Positions 17,201-30,741 of a DNA stretch of 64,000 nucleotides are shown piece by piece (positions within the stretch are counted from its first letter, which is position 1; each line of letters opens with the position of its first letter). The stretch is from Litomosoides sigmodontis (taxonomy: Eukaryota > Nematoda > Chromadorea > Rhabditida > Onchocercidae). The stretch is from assembly GCA_963070105.1 (NCBI GenBank), contig OY718804.1, positions 6,719,317-6,783,316 on the forward strand, in the 5' to 3' direction. Below the pieces are notes generated by a model. It saw only the letters and a list, made by a program, of their open reading frames with translations, did no database searches and was not told the origin of the DNA. The position numbers were made by a program, and so were the translations under genes.

Positions 17201-20200
17201 ACTCTTGATTTCCGTGTGCCGCCTGGTGCCCCTGGTTCAGGTTGGTAAAACCTTTGTTGTTATCGCTGTGTTGATATGCATAGCATTTGTAGGTTCCGTG
17301 AGAAATAAGCACAGCAGTCTAAACCATTCGAGAGGTTTTTTTGCATATTAATCATAAACCATGTGCTTCCACTGTCACCTACCCATATGTAGCGTTTAAC
17401 AACGGCACTGAAGTTCTAGCTTCCTGAATAGCAACAGGTGGTGAAATGGAGTTGGGTGGTTATAAAAAATAATTTTTTGTGTTTTTAGGAAGCGTGTTGA
17501 ATGGAAGCAATTCATTTATTCACAATGCAGCTGGACAGCAAACACAGCAACAATCAAGCGGTGGTTCTCCAGGGCGTATTGCTGTACCTCCTGCACCTAT
17601 GGACGATCTTACATCCGTGCAGTTCAGTGAAGAAATTCAGAATGAAGCAAATATGTATTTCCAACAAGTAATATACTTTTATTTTTTTTGAAGCATGAGG
17701 AATCACGTTTATTTCACATTCTTCTTTTAAAAGATCTTTTTTCATAATTCATTTTTCTTTTTAAGGTCTTTGAAAATTTTTCAATAAAAAATTGGAATGA
17801 TTGAGAGAACTGATGTTGGATATCTTAGGAATGAATGGTAGGGTAGAGCAAAGTATTGAAAGTAATCGAAATTTTTCCTAACTGAAAATTTTTTATTTTG
17901 TAGATATATTCTCAACATATGCAAATGCCAGTCGCTGATTTCGTTGAACGCTTGAAGCAGTTTAAAGCATCAAATGTGCAACGGGACAAGGTTTTGCCTT
18001 TCATATTCTTATTTAAATTTATATTCTGAATGCTAATGGAGTTGTCCAACTTACAGGATATTTTGGCATGTGTTGTTAAAAATTTATTCGAAGAATATCG
18101 ATTCTTTCACGAGTACCCTGAACGAGAGTTAAGAACAACTGCGGAAGTTTACGGCAGTATTATTCGTGAGGGTATTATCTCGTATGTTTCCTTTTTTTTT
18201 TTTTTTAAATTTACTTGCATGCTATTTGTTTGAGATTTACGGTGTAAACCATTGAGTGACTGTCTTCTCTGTTTTTGTGGTGCAGACTCTAGTTTTAAAA
18301 CAAAGTTGAAAATTTTCTTTTAAAAAAGTTGTTTTAATTACCGTGCTGCGAAAATAATGCATTTTGCTGTAACTGGCGAGACTGACTTGAATTTGATGAA
18401 TTTGGTGTGATTGTTAGATAGCGAAATTTCTGGAATGATTTTGTAATGCAATTTTTATTTTAGAAACTTGCAATTTGCTACCGCAGTAAGAAAGGTAATA
18501 GAATCGTTGCAAGCCGAACCAGGTAGTATGCTTTGGACATTTGGACTCGTAGCGTTAAATGCATGTCGAACAAAATTGAGTTTGTATCCCAAAGTATGCG
18601 TCATGATTGCTAACCAGCGGAATTTCCAGCATTTTCCACAGAATTTGAAGGTATGATTATTGAATCAATAAAATAATAAGTTTTCACATTATTTTATAAA
18701 AGGTTGAAAATAGCGTCTTGAAAGATTTGGAAGAAATATAATCTCTTTAATATACTAGTGACTGTGGCAAAATGATTCGCAGTTTCCTATGGGAAAAATA
18801 TTTGATTGGTTTTTGAAGGTGGTTTTTTTTTTTAAATCAAATAGTATTTGCGTACCCGTATTACAAAGCTTGTATTTCTGTTTAAAGGAGACGTAGAGTC
18901 TTTGTGTATGAGATCCTTGATATGGGAGAAGCGCATTATGTTGAAATGAATGCGGGGTTGTATACATGCATTTAGGATTACGTCACCAGTGGCATACAAG
19001 GACAACAGCCGCATGTTCCTGGTCGCGAAACACCGAACTGGCAACCACAACAACGAGCAACAACTGATATAAATCGGACCTTAGCGGCACGTTCCGTATG
19101 GCTTCTTAATTCGCAATATTTGATTAGTGAACTTGAAGCATGGACAAAATCAAACTTCCAGCTTTTTTTGTCTTCTTTTAGCATATTTTTTTCAGGGTTC
19201 ATCGGTACTCTCTGTCACCAGCGTTGACACACTGGTAAATGCAACAGAAAAAGAAGGTAGTCAGATAAAGCAGCCATCAGAAACCGTAATAGAGAAAGTC
19301 GCATTTTTATTCAATAATTTGAGCCAAATCAATCTTCCAAAAAAGGTAGATTTTAATAATTGTGTTTTGTAATGGAGTCAATTATCACAGAGGTTTTTGT
19401 TTTGAAGTTGAATCGGGATTTCGTATAAATTATCGCTTCTTTTGAGGTCGAAGAAATTAAAATTATGATCGATGAATTGGATGATGACTTCGTTCGATGG
19501 TTAGCACAATACCTCGTAATGAAGCGTGTTAGCATTGAGCAGAATTTTCAACCTCTCTACAATCTCTTTCTTTTGGCAATCGAAAATAGAAAGCTGGAAG
19601 AATTCGTGAAACTGGAAACCTTTCGGAATATAAAAGTATAATTTTCAGTGAAGGCAGTTAAAAACCATATTAAGTATTCAAAGCTTTCGTTGATTTCTAA
19701 AAAGCGTATTACGGCTTTTTTTACACATGACATCGATTCACTTGATTTCATGTGAATTCAATACAGGGATCAGGCCTCCCTAGAGCCGATAGTAAAGTGC
19801 ATTTATGCCAAGGGCATATGTTATGTAATAACTGTTGCTTGACCGAGAGTTTGCTACAAATTCAGTATCTGAAAGGTACAAGGTGGATAAGAGGTAACAG
19901 TGTACTTTGCAATATGGCAGTAGGGATTTCTTATCAGTGAAAAAGTAAAATCTCTTTAAATCATTTCAAATACTGTTTGGGTTATATCTCATCCCTTTTT
20001 CCTTTGAGATTCTCTTACGAAGCGACAAACGACAAGCAGCGACAAACTTTGGTGATAGGCAATTACTGAAAAATCTTGGCTTATGGTTGGGTGCAATTAC
20101 AGTAGCCCGCGATCATCCTATTGTTACATCGGTATTTCGTAGTTTTTTATTCTATTTGAAATCCTTCCTTGTGCGAATGACTGTAGATTAACTGTTATCT

Positions 20201-23200
20201 GTTTTAAGGATTTGGATATGAAATCCCTTCTTATGGAGGCTTATTACAAAGGGCAGCAAGAACTTTTATTCGTTGTGCCTTTCATCGCGAAAATTCTTGT
20301 TTCTTGTAGCAAAAGTCAGGTAAGCGGTTTATTCAAAATTGATAGAAGTTATTTTCGTTCTATATAGTAACATGTCATTTGCAGATCTTTGGTCCAAATT
20401 GTGCCTGGATAAAAGCAATTTTCAAAATTTTGGCGGAGCTTCATAACCAACCAGACTTGAAATTAAATTTGAAATTCGAAATAGAAGTACTTTGTAAAGA
20501 ATTGGGTGTTGATCTAAGCAAGCTTACAATAGAAGATGTGTTAAAAGATACCGAACGTCTGATAAGACTACCACAACAGTTGGGTGACCTGAAGATGTTA
20601 AAACCACCAGAGCTACAGGTTTCCGTTGTCTTTTGAAGTTGTATTTATCTTACTGAAGTTGATTACATTTTGAATGTAACCAGTGTTCATTACAGAGCTG
20701 CGAGTTACAATATAGTGGGTATGCATAGCAGTATTACAGTAGATTGCACTTTCAGATGGCGGCTTCACCTGTCCCAGCAGTACGTGCCAATTCTGAAGCT
20801 TCTGCAGAAATTGTAGTGGCAGGTATATCACAAACAGCAACTGCTGATGTTGATCATTTGATTGGCAATTTATCAAACATCACTATGCCGAGTAAAACTT
20901 CTTGCAGCATACTCTAGAATTATTTAATTTTGATTACCATAGGGATATGTATAAGTTATCGATTCTTCTGGGTTCCAATGCATTTCATTGGCGGGATTTT
21001 GCTTGAAACCGAGTTTAGTTTTGTGAGTCTATAATTAATTCTCTTATCTTTACACGACCTTTACACGATGATAATTAATTCTCTTATCTTTACACAATGT
21101 ACATTCAACGGATTTATTCATCGATGGCTTTGCCGTTGTTGCATCTGTACTTTGTATTTGCTGTTTTAAACGTTTCTTTGGTGTTAGAAATAAGAATGAA
21201 GAACCGGTTGTTGTCAGCCTTCTCGCCCTCCTTAGTGCGGGGAATTGTTATTGTCGTTTTTCTCTCGTAAAGTTTCCTCAAATAGGAATGTAATCTATTT
21301 CTAAGGCAATATTTCTTTATAGCCTAGAATATATGTTGCATGTTCACGAATCGTTTTCCCTCTCGGCTCAATTTCATTAAATTCTGATTTTTCTTAAACT
21401 TTATGTTAAACTAAAATGGGCGTTCTACCAACATTTTTTTTTGAGTTTATCTGTTTGTATGACGTTCATTCAAATACCGTAATGTTTTCAACATTTAGGA
21501 AGTCAGTCTCCGAGTGGTACGCAAGTGCAAACACCAGCCCATTTTCACTATCACGATATAAACATTGTTTCCTTTGATGGCCTTACACCCCATTTAAAGC
21601 TATCAGCTTCGTTGCCTTTGTTTCAGGTTAACTTTAATCTTCCACTTGGTTCTATTGCAATTTAAAATATAAAACGTACATTCGTAGTCTTAATAATTTC
21701 GGCATGCCATTTCTCAATTTTTCTCCATCAATGTTTTAGCTGAATCCACAATTGAAGCATGTTGTTCGGCCAGCCATTAGTCACGCGATTAAAGAATTGA
21801 TTGGGCCAGTTACTGAAAGGGCGATTCGGATTGCTATGCACGTTACAGAACATATCTGCAAGAAGGTTGCATTATTTTGATGGTGTTTCTTCGTGCTCAG
21901 TTTTACTTCCCTCTTAAATAACTTTGAAATCATTTCTTTATAGTGATTTAAAATTTTTATGAACGAAAAATTTAGGATTTTGCACTAGACCCTGACGAGC
22001 AAAGGATACGTCGTGCTTCACAACATATGATTCGAGCGATGACAGCGGGAATGGCATCCATCACATGCAGGGAGCCACTAGCTTCAACTATCCTAGGATT
22101 TCTTAAAACGGCATTCACGAATTCTCTTCGATGCAATATTACACCTGAACAGGTAAATGGTTTTTAGTAAGGATGAAGTGCGTTGAGTATTTCTGGATTT
22201 TTCTAATATATTTTTTTTGCAGCAGAAACTAATCGATGAAGCTGCGACAACAATTACGGAAGATAACGTGGAACTGGCAACAAATTTTATAGTTAAAACA
22301 GCATGTGAAAAGGCAACGCCGGAAATGGATAAGCGCCTTGAGTCTGAATTTAATAGTAGGAAACAATATCGTCTTGAAGGTCGGCAGTATGCTGATCCTG
22401 TTGCTCTTGCTCGCGCTCAGCAGATGCCAGACAAAATACGACTTCATGCCGGATCGGTTACAAATCAACAGATGGTTGTTTATGATGAATTTTCCAGGTA
22501 TTCAAAATTTTTCTGAATTGCATGTAAAGACAAAAATGACTCGTTTAATTTTCAGTCGGATTTGTGGTTTTAAACCAACAACAGCGGAAGATATGATAGT
22601 CGATTTCAGCGTCATGAAATCGTCTACTCCAACTGCTATACAACCAGCGATTCAGCAGGCATGATGTTTGATATTTTATGTTAAAAATAGTCTTTATTAT
22701 TATTTTAAATTGATTGCATTCATCTAAAAAATTGTCCGAATTCATAATTCACATTTCAGTGAAAAAAGTAATGGTTTTTGCGGTTACTGTTTGAAGAAAT
22801 TGTAGTGATTTTTGTAGACTGGGATGGACAAGGAAGTGGAACAATTTGTGACGGCTTTACAAGTGCTTGTGCACGATATTGATTCAATATTATCCGCTTA
22901 TGGTGTACCAAACTATCGAGCAAGTGCTGCAATTGCTAATATTCGTGATACAGCCTCACAATTGGCATCTAATCCACGTGAACCGATCCAAATGCATAAC
23001 TGTATACAGCGCATTGTTGAGCAACTCTTATGTGCATACAGAAATGCAGACTTCCAGCAACATCAATTATGTATGTTTGGCATTTCCTTTATTTTTGTCA
23101 TTACTCTGTTTAGTGTATATTTCTTCCAACAACTTGTGAATATGAAATGGGAAGAATTCGGAATAGCAGCAGTCAGTAATGACGACCAAGCTTGATTATA

Positions 23201-26200
23201 TGTTTACTTAAAGGTTGCTCTGTTATTGCAGTTTCAAACGGTGCTTGATGCAGCAGTCAATATCAAAAAATATTTTATGTTTTAAAAATGCAGCTAGTTA
23301 AAACCACGTAGTTGAAAATATTTCGTGGCAAGAGTTTTACATAAATTGCACTTCTTAAACAGAACTGCGGAAAATCTTATCATTTCAGCGCCTCCAGAAA
23401 TGGATTGGAATCGAAGATTGAAAGACGTGTTTCTTCAACTTTGTCGGATTCTGCTAACACAAATCCCATTGGGTGACTTAGCTCGTCGTGTGACCAGGGT
23501 CATCGTGGATTGCAGATTAGATTATCGATTCAATGTTGATGCTATGGATTTGCTTGCGAAACACACGCTTATACAAATGAATGTTTATGACCAAAATTTG
23601 GCGATGTTGATCGATAGCGGCAGCAATTTTGAAGTACTTTCCTTTACCCAGCAGTAGCTTTGAGATTTATTGATTCATTGTTTTCACATTATGTTGGAAT
23701 ATCAAGTCAGATTGACTGTAGCATTACCAGTTGAATTCAAATTAAGATTTATGAATTTCATGGAAGCTGTTTTAACCGATTTAATATTTTTTCACGAAAT
23801 TAGATACATTGATGTTGGTGAGATTCCTGTCTCTTATAATTTTGAAGCATAATAGAAATATTTTTTCACTAATATAAATCTTTTTTACAGGCTTTAATAT
23901 TTGCTCAGCGATTTTTAAAATTATTAACAATGAATAACCCAACTCATTCTCGACAAGCGGTTTCCGAATCAATGCCTCTCACGATGGAACAGTTAGCCAA
24001 GGCGCAGCAATTCGGACAGAATAGGGCAACTACTGAAAAGTACGTGAGATTTCTGGGGATAATTTAACGCTTTTAGTTCATGCAACTTATTCACAAAGCA
24101 TTTACTACAGTATGAAATTCAGCTTTACAACGGCAGCGGTACCACTTGTTAACGAAGCGGCACTTATTGGCTCACGGAACGTTACATCACTTCCACCACC
24201 TACATCCGTCGCTGATCGTGTACATAGCAGCTTACCAGCAGCACTTGCTGCATCATTACCACCGTCTGGTCCAGTTGCAAGCGCCGCTCATTTACGGGGC
24301 GATAATATAGAAGATGGTGCCGAATTACAGAGCAAGGTAGAAATGATATTGCGAGAATGGATACAGCTTTGTTATACACCGCAAGCGCAAAAAGAACCCC
24401 AACAAGCTCTTGCTCAAATCGTTCATGTGGTAAGGCAGTCTTTTTACTCTTTGAAATTGTGAATTAGGTACCAATCGTGTTGACCGTAATATTTTAAAGC
24501 ATTGTTATTGCTTAGCATCCATAACTTATGAATAGTAGAGGTTGTCACCTGTACAGTATTAAGACAGTAAGCTTTGGATGCTTGTTTCAATAACAGGTTT
24601 TTTTTTTCAAAGTGAATTGAGTTCTTCTAGATGCATGAGCAAGGCGTTATATCAACGGATGAGATGATCACACGATTCTTTCGTTTGTGTACTGAAATGT
24701 GTGTTGATGTGTCATATAGACTAATAAAAAATGACGTCAGCAGCCATCCGACTACCGTTGTGCGGCAGCGATGCTATTACACGCTTGATGCTTTCGTCAA
24801 ACTTACATGGTTAGAAATTATCGAGCTGTTAGATCTACGCTGTTGAATTTTCGTCTTTGCTTTATAGTGGATAATTATTGGGGTTGACCTGAAATTTGAT
24901 TTTTTACAGTTTAATGATCAAGCACAGTGATGGGAGTCAGTACCAAACGAAAATTAATTTATTAAAAAAAGTATTAAATATCATTACCAGCGTATTACAT
25001 TTGGATCATGAGGTTGTTTTATGATTGTTTTTTAAAGTTGTACTTGCGGAATACTCTTCTATTTTAGTTTTCACGGCAAAGTTTATGGAAAAAGAGCGAA
25101 ACTATGTTATTGAATTGACTTCACGTTTAATGTGAATGTTTTTGCTGCTAAAGATATAAAATTCTTGTCTGAGACAATTCATCATGCAAGCCACAGATTT
25201 TTCATAAGACCTTACAAATTGAGATGATTGCTAAATAAAATAGCGTCGTTATTGTATTATCCGGTTTTTCGTTTTTCACTACGTCTGTTCGAAACTAGCT
25301 TGCAATTTAGGTTCGCGGTGCTGATTTCCATGCGATGCCATATCAGCGTATCCTAATCATCATGTTCAATGAACTTACCGCTCCAGACCCTACTTTGGAT
25401 GTCATTTCATGGCATATTTTGGAGGCTTTTGGGTAATATTTCGAAAAAATTACTGTTCGTTTCTAGTTTTATTATCATTTTTTGAGAAGATTACAGTACT
25501 GTCAATATTGCAGCCAGGCTTTATTTATCCTACAGCCACGACGAGTTCCGGGTTTTGCTTATGCTTGGTTGGACATTATTGGACATAGAAATTTCATTGG
25601 TAGGCTATTGAAAGACAGTACAGAACCGATGAAAACCGCTGCAATGTACACCCAGTTAATCATATGTCATTTAAAATTCCTAGCTCCATTTTTGCGTAAT
25701 ATTCAGCTTCCAAAGTCGATTGCTATGATGTACAAGGTGTGGTTCATTGCTTGAATTGTGTTCCTTTTATTGCTAAAAATGCTTTTTTAAATCCATTTGT
25801 ACATTGTCTTATTGACCCGTCACTTGCTTCAAGTCCTTCTGGAACCAGTTGGACATTTTGAAATACAACAGTTTTCTACTGGGGAATTTTGGTTTGCTGG
25901 AGATAAAACACTCGTTTTCAATTCAGAAAGACCTGTGTCTTAATTATTGGATTGTGTCACAATTCAGACTATATTTTGTTCACTTAATTTTTAGGGTACT
26001 CTTCGCGTCTTGTTAGTGATTCTGCACGATTTCCCAGAATTGCTTTGCGAATATCATATTGTTATTTGTGATACTATACCACCAAACTGCGTTCAATTAC
26101 GCAACCTTGTACTTAGTGCTTACCCGAAAAATATGCGATTGCCTGATCCGTTTGGTTCAAATTTGAAGGTAACGTTTTTTATGTGTTTTGAAAATTTTTG

Positions 26201-27778
26201 CTCTTTTTAGAGTTGATATTATGCATAGTATAAAATTCATGCTATCTTTTTATAGGTTGATAGCTTGCTAGAAATGACTCAGGAACCAAAAATGAATATC
26301 AATATGGCTGCAATTATTCCTCCTGATTTAAGAACTCAACTAGACGACTACTTAAACACTCGCTCCTCTGTTGATTTTCATGCTAACTTGCCAAGTTTGC
26401 TGCAGGTGGTCATTAATTTCATACATTTTCTCTCGATTTCGTTCATATTGATGTCTTTTATCCCCGTTTTTCAACGAATAAATTCGATTTTAGGTTAGTA
26501 ACATTGCTGGTTCTAAATACAACACAACGGTTATGAATGCAGTTGTTATATATGTGGGGATGCGAGCAATTCAAGCAATTCATGAAAAACAACAATGCAT
26601 TACAATGACGACAATCGCGCATACAGCATATATGGATATTTTTCAGAATCTGGCAGTAAGCTTGTGCACCGAAGGTTCAGTTACACGAATCTTGGTCATA
26701 AATTCCGTAGATTTCTTTAAAATATGAGTGCATTGTTAACCTGTTTTTCAGTGTTTTCAAACTAAAGATGTTCAAACATAAAACAACTTCACTTCAGGAC
26801 GATATTTACTGTTCAACGCTATAGCGAACCAGTTGCGTTATCCGAACAGCCATACACATTATTTCAGCTGCACCCTGTTATACCTGTTTTTAGAAGCGAA
26901 TAATGAAGTAATGCAGGAACAAATTACGCGGTATGCATTTTCTTAAAAATACATGGACAATGATCGTACCCTTTATCATGAAGTTATCACACAAGCCCTG
27001 TTTAATCTTTCTGGTTTTTATAGAGAACACAGATATTTTTTCAGAATTCTTTTCGAGCGCCTTGTTGCTTTACGTCCACATCCATGGGGTTTATTGATTA
27101 CATTCATTGAGTTGATCAAAAATCCAAGCTATAGCTTTTGGAAACATGATTTTGTACGATGCGCACCAGAGATTGAAAGGTTCTTATTTGATAAATTTGG
27201 AGCAAAAAGGTGAAAATAAAGAGTGGAAATGCTAGGCAAGAACCAATCCTTTAAAATACTTAGTTTGTTTATTTCATTTATTCCCTTTTTTCTACTGTTA
27301 TTCAATTTCCAAGTTGTATCTGGACAATTTCTTAGACGAATAACAGCATTCAATGAGAGGTACCTTCCGTTATTTTTTGTGATGTGTTTTAGATTGTACA
27401 ATGTGCTAAGAATAATACCGTGCACCAGAATTTTTCGTTTCCTAATTATATACTCAAAAAGTGATAGAAAGATAACCTAACCTTATAAGTAAAACAGCTA
27501 CCTTCAGAAGTCGTTGTAGTGAAGAGGCGCACAAAACTTTAAGACAAAATTTTGATTGATTTTATACTTCAGGTCTTTGTATATTTCCAGTAGTTAGCCA
27601 TAATTCGGAGTTTTGTTGCAAGCTTTCAATTTATGATTTGGGCTACTATTTCAGGCTTTTTCAAAGTGTCGCAAATTCATGCATGGGTTCAAATGCACGT
27701 CACATAAATGCAAATGCACCACACGCATCACAATTACCATCGACTGGCAGCGCGCAAACGATGCAGAATGTTCAGTGA
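11237..27778 (+). CDS. let-711: CNOT1 / NOT1, scaffold of the CCR4-NOT deadenylase complex
   Basis: Large cytoplasmic scaffold that holds the CAF1/CCR4 deadenylases, CNOT2/3 and CNOT9 for poly(A) removal and translational repression. I read 47 exons, from 11237-11347 to 27655-27778, totalling 7914 nt (2637 residues) with every junction in phase. N-terminal HEAT-like repeats are followed by a low-complexity Q/S/G/P linker (about residues 766-1031). Then come the MIF4G CAF1-binding core (about 1255-1473; [35 protein letters not shown]), the CNOT9-binding DUF3819 region ([37 protein letters not shown]), and the NOT1 superfamily C-terminus ([58 protein letters not shown]). Introns after 14712 and 22658 start with GC. 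The penultimate exon has two in-phase donors (27179 or 27209). The symbol is the C. elegans orthologue name. Confidence 0.96.
21031..21095. repeat. 25 bp direct repeat in a CNOT1 intron
   Basis: Two identical 25 bp copies (21031-21055 and 21071-21095, beginning ataattaattctc) 15 bp apart, inside the intron between exons ending 20891 and starting 21499. Confidence 0.9.
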
Positions 27779-28980
27779 AAAAGATCTCCATATTTACTCA
27801 GAACAAACTGTTGCTTTTTGTGTGCCACGTTTATAATATTATCGTGATATTCATCAAGATTAGAATTCAAATTTTGAAAGCAAATCTCTCTATGGAAGTA
27901 TAGTTGAGCTCGACGGATAACTTTAAAAAACAACTCTTGTGCCTGTTTCAGGATGTTTTCATTGTGCATGCTTCCCCATTGCAGTTTTTGTGTTTCAGTA
28001 CTTCATACTCGTCTTTTGCATTTCCAGCAAATCCTTTTGTTCCTTTTTGTTTATCTTTCCATGTAAGTTTTGGGTGGTAATTTTATGTGTTTGAGCAAAC
28101 AAAAATATCTACTGAGTTCTAGGTTGCTATGGGAATGTATGAGAACTACATTTTCAGAAATAGTTCTTTCGGGCAAACTGCGGTGCTTTCCAGAATTCTA
28201 AATTTCAAAAGCAAATTTTTGATCGCAGCGAGAAGTTGGGCTCTTATGCACAAGTGGTAAATGTTGAAATGAATTATTTTTTTGGAGCTTTGTATTATTC
28301 ATGATCATAGAGATAATACGGGTCTTCAACTCAATATCATTGTGTTAGCGCACTGTACTTTGTCATCACCCACTGACTGTATTTAGCCCATTCCTTCGTT
28401 GAATTTATTGTAACAATTGCTGTGCTGATCTGTTTACAAATTTTCTTACTTTGTATGCTTTTATTTTTCTTTTACTTTATCGTTTTAAGAATATAAAAGT
28501 GAACGAACAAAGGTTATTCATGACGTTGGAATGCATTTTTGATTCTTTTTTCCTTGCCTGCTCTCATCTGGAGGATTTATGAAATGTGTTTTCTTTAAAC
28601 ATTGTTTTACATTGCTTATGCTTTTCTGCTATGTTCATTCTTTTGTTTCATCGTCTGTTGTGACTAGGAGAATTTAACATGTTCAAATTCAATATGAAAT
28701 TTATATGTGTAAAGTTGCAGTACTATGTTTTATGTTCGTGTTTCTTTGCTAAAATTACTCTTTTCAATGTGTAATCACATGTTATAAATAAAGTATAGAT
28801 TTTCGAATTCACCTTTATGCAAGTAGCATGATACTGAATGGAAAACTTTAAATTTTAATTATTGATAGAGTTCCATGCAAGAAGTTAGAATTTGAGCAGA
28901 GTTCATAGTGCAGTGTAAATTTTGCCGGTGCCTCAGCTGCTACGGCATCTGAGATTTCGATCGTAATTTTCTGCTGTCTT

Positions 28981-29260
28981 ATAGGACGAACAGCAAAGCG
29001 TGTTGAAATTGATGGTTGCCTGGTAGTCTATTTAAAAATGAATGCGCGAGTCGGTGCTATGTTTACCTATTTGGATCATTCCATGCAAGATGGCTGGATG
29101 AAGTAAATAGGGAGGATTGAAGTATCTTCCATAATGTAATGCATTAAAAATGTGAGCTCGTGAAAGTCATTATCTTACCTTTATGCTTGATGATGCGAAA
29201 GAAGTGGAAGCGAAAGCGAAAGAAATGTTTATTGAGAAAGGCGTGGAAATCATTGCTTAA
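28981..29260 (+). pseudogene. Possible gene relic, two coding-like segments
   Basis: Segment one (28981-29106) follows a tcttatag acceptor-like site. It reads 41 residues including KRVEIDGCLVVYLKMNARVG and ends in a stop. Segment two (29156-29260) reads 34 residues including YLTFMLDDAKEVEAKAKEMF and ends VEIIA plus stop. Both have balanced, protein-like composition, unlike the flanking AT-rich DNA, but they have separate stops, no start codon and no splice sites to join them. They may be remnants of one lost gene, or chance. No family was recognised. Confidence 0.3.
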
Positions 29261-29578
29261 AAATTCAGACATTGTAATTGGGAGCTAATTACCCATCTCA
29301 TCTTTTAAATTTCAATGAAGCTTAATTTTCAGTTAACTGCTTACTGCAAACGTTTGCTGATCAACTAAAGTCGTCATGTGAAAGAAATCACAGTAATGAA
29401 AAAGAACTAAAACTAAAGAAGTCTGACTAGGGGGAAGAGGGAAGGGGATATTTTCCTCCCACCTGGATCTCTGTGAGAATTTATCATTTCACTGAATTTT
29501 CTCGTACGCTCCATCCTTTTAACTGTGCTACAACTACTTTTAAAAGGAAGGATTGCAAAAGAGCAATCTCAAATTCCT

Positions 29579-29681
29579 GGAACAGAGTGGATTGAAGCGT
29601 CGAGGTGCTGCTACACTGCTGTTGTCGCGTATGCAAATCATTCATGTTGAACAGTGGTTCAGGTGGTTTGTAATTTGAAGA
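29579..29681 (-). repeat. Detached partial copy of an ANKS6 exon
   Basis: A 103 bp stretch about 94% identical to 32174-32276, part of the ANKS6 exon at 32149-32294, in the same orientation. The minus-strand frame stays open and reads SSNYKPPEPLFNMNDLHTRQ, against SSNYKPPEPLFNINDLHVRQ in the gene. Similarity stops abruptly at both ends and the flanks are unrelated. It looks like a short segmental duplication, not an exon in use. Confidence 0.8.
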
Positions 29682-30153
29682 GTTGGCCGTCTTCCACTCT
29701 TCCACAATCGAACTTTTCCCTTCAACTTTTTTTGGCAACAAATATTGCAAAAGTATGAATTGCTAACTGCCCAACAACGTCTTGTGCTATTCCTTGTGCT
29801 ATTTTTCAGTCGGTGAAGAATGCTCGAAAGCAAATCGCTTTCTTCCGATATTTAAATATGCAGAAATTGGTTGACTACTGCAATATAAATAAATTTCCAT
29901 CTGATGCTTTTTTTATTTCCACAGCGATCTATCAGCTATAAAATTTCCACATTTCAAAAGTGTAAGCGGTGCGCCACGTGGTATGTCACCATTCATTTCA
30001 TGCTCAGTCCTATAATGCTGCAATTTTTGAGATTTTAAAGTGACAAATCACATACTTTTTAAAATACTCGTCACAAAATATGGGAAATAATTTGAAAAGT
30101 AATGTTTATGGAAATGATATAAAATTTCCAAGAGTAAATCGTAGTGGCAAGTA

Positions 30154-30741
30154 ATGGACGATGAACAGCAATACTTCGTACTACCATTACCTTCACCACC
30201 ACAAGCGCCCTCAGTTGCGTCACTGCCACCAACGCCATCCTCTCTCCAAGTTCAAAAAGGTATTGACAGTCGAGAGTTGTTAAGTAATGTAATCAGTGAA
30301 AACTTTATGCAAATATGGTTCGGCATTTTAAGCATCACTTGCGTTCAATTTCGATTTCAATGCGAGGAAAATGTTTGGGGGAAATTAGTTGCAAATTAAT
30401 TCTACGAATGGAGGAGGGCAAATACCACCAACTTCAATCATATAACATCATCTCACATGCTTTCCGCAAAAAAAGCTAATGCTTGTCAGTTAGCGCTTTC
30501 CCACATATCAGTAATTTGACGATTGTGTGTAATTAGCGACGGCGGAACGAGAAGACCGTCTCGCATGCTTTCCCGTGCGCGGTATTTGGCAATTAGCTAA
30601 ATTACAGAGGAGAAAAAGCAAAAAGCGAAAACGAAACCAACGAAAGAAGGGAGGTTGGCAATGTTCATCGCCTCAATCTGCTTCGGCGTTTCACTCTTCA
30701 CCTTTTTGTTCGCCGTAATGCTATTCATACTTCGAGTGTGA
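30154..30741 (+). CDS. Small single-pass membrane protein, 79 residues, unrecognised
   Basis: Two exons (30154-30259 and 30608-30741) join in phase 1 across a GT-AG intron (gtattg ... aaattacag) to 79 residues ending at TGA. The N-terminal half is acidic then proline-rich (MDDEQQYFVLPLPSPPQAP, then SLPPTPSS). A strongly basic stretch follows (EEKKQKAKTKPTKEGR), then one hydrophobic helix of about 22 residues (MFIASICFGVSLFTFLFAVM ...) close to the C-terminus, which ends LRV. With no signal peptide and a basic flank before the helix, an N-cytoplasmic, tail-anchored topology is expected. The two exons complete each other in frame, which argues against chance. No known family is claimed. Confidence 0.6.

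Larger units (their letters stand above)
27779..30153. other. CNOT1 3' flank and intergenic DNA with relics
   Basis: Begins with the CNOT1 3' untranslated region; AATAAA-like sites occur, for example near 28790. The rest is AT-rich and non-coding except for a coding-like relic (28981-29260) and a partial copy of an ANKS6 exon (29579-29681), listed separately. Confidence 0.6.

Noticed and set aside
23634..23890. Apparent frame break in CNOT1 after ...SNFE
   Set aside because: A GT donor at 23634 and an acceptor at 23890 join SGSNFE to [12 protein letters not shown] in phase, so this is an intron and not a lesion.
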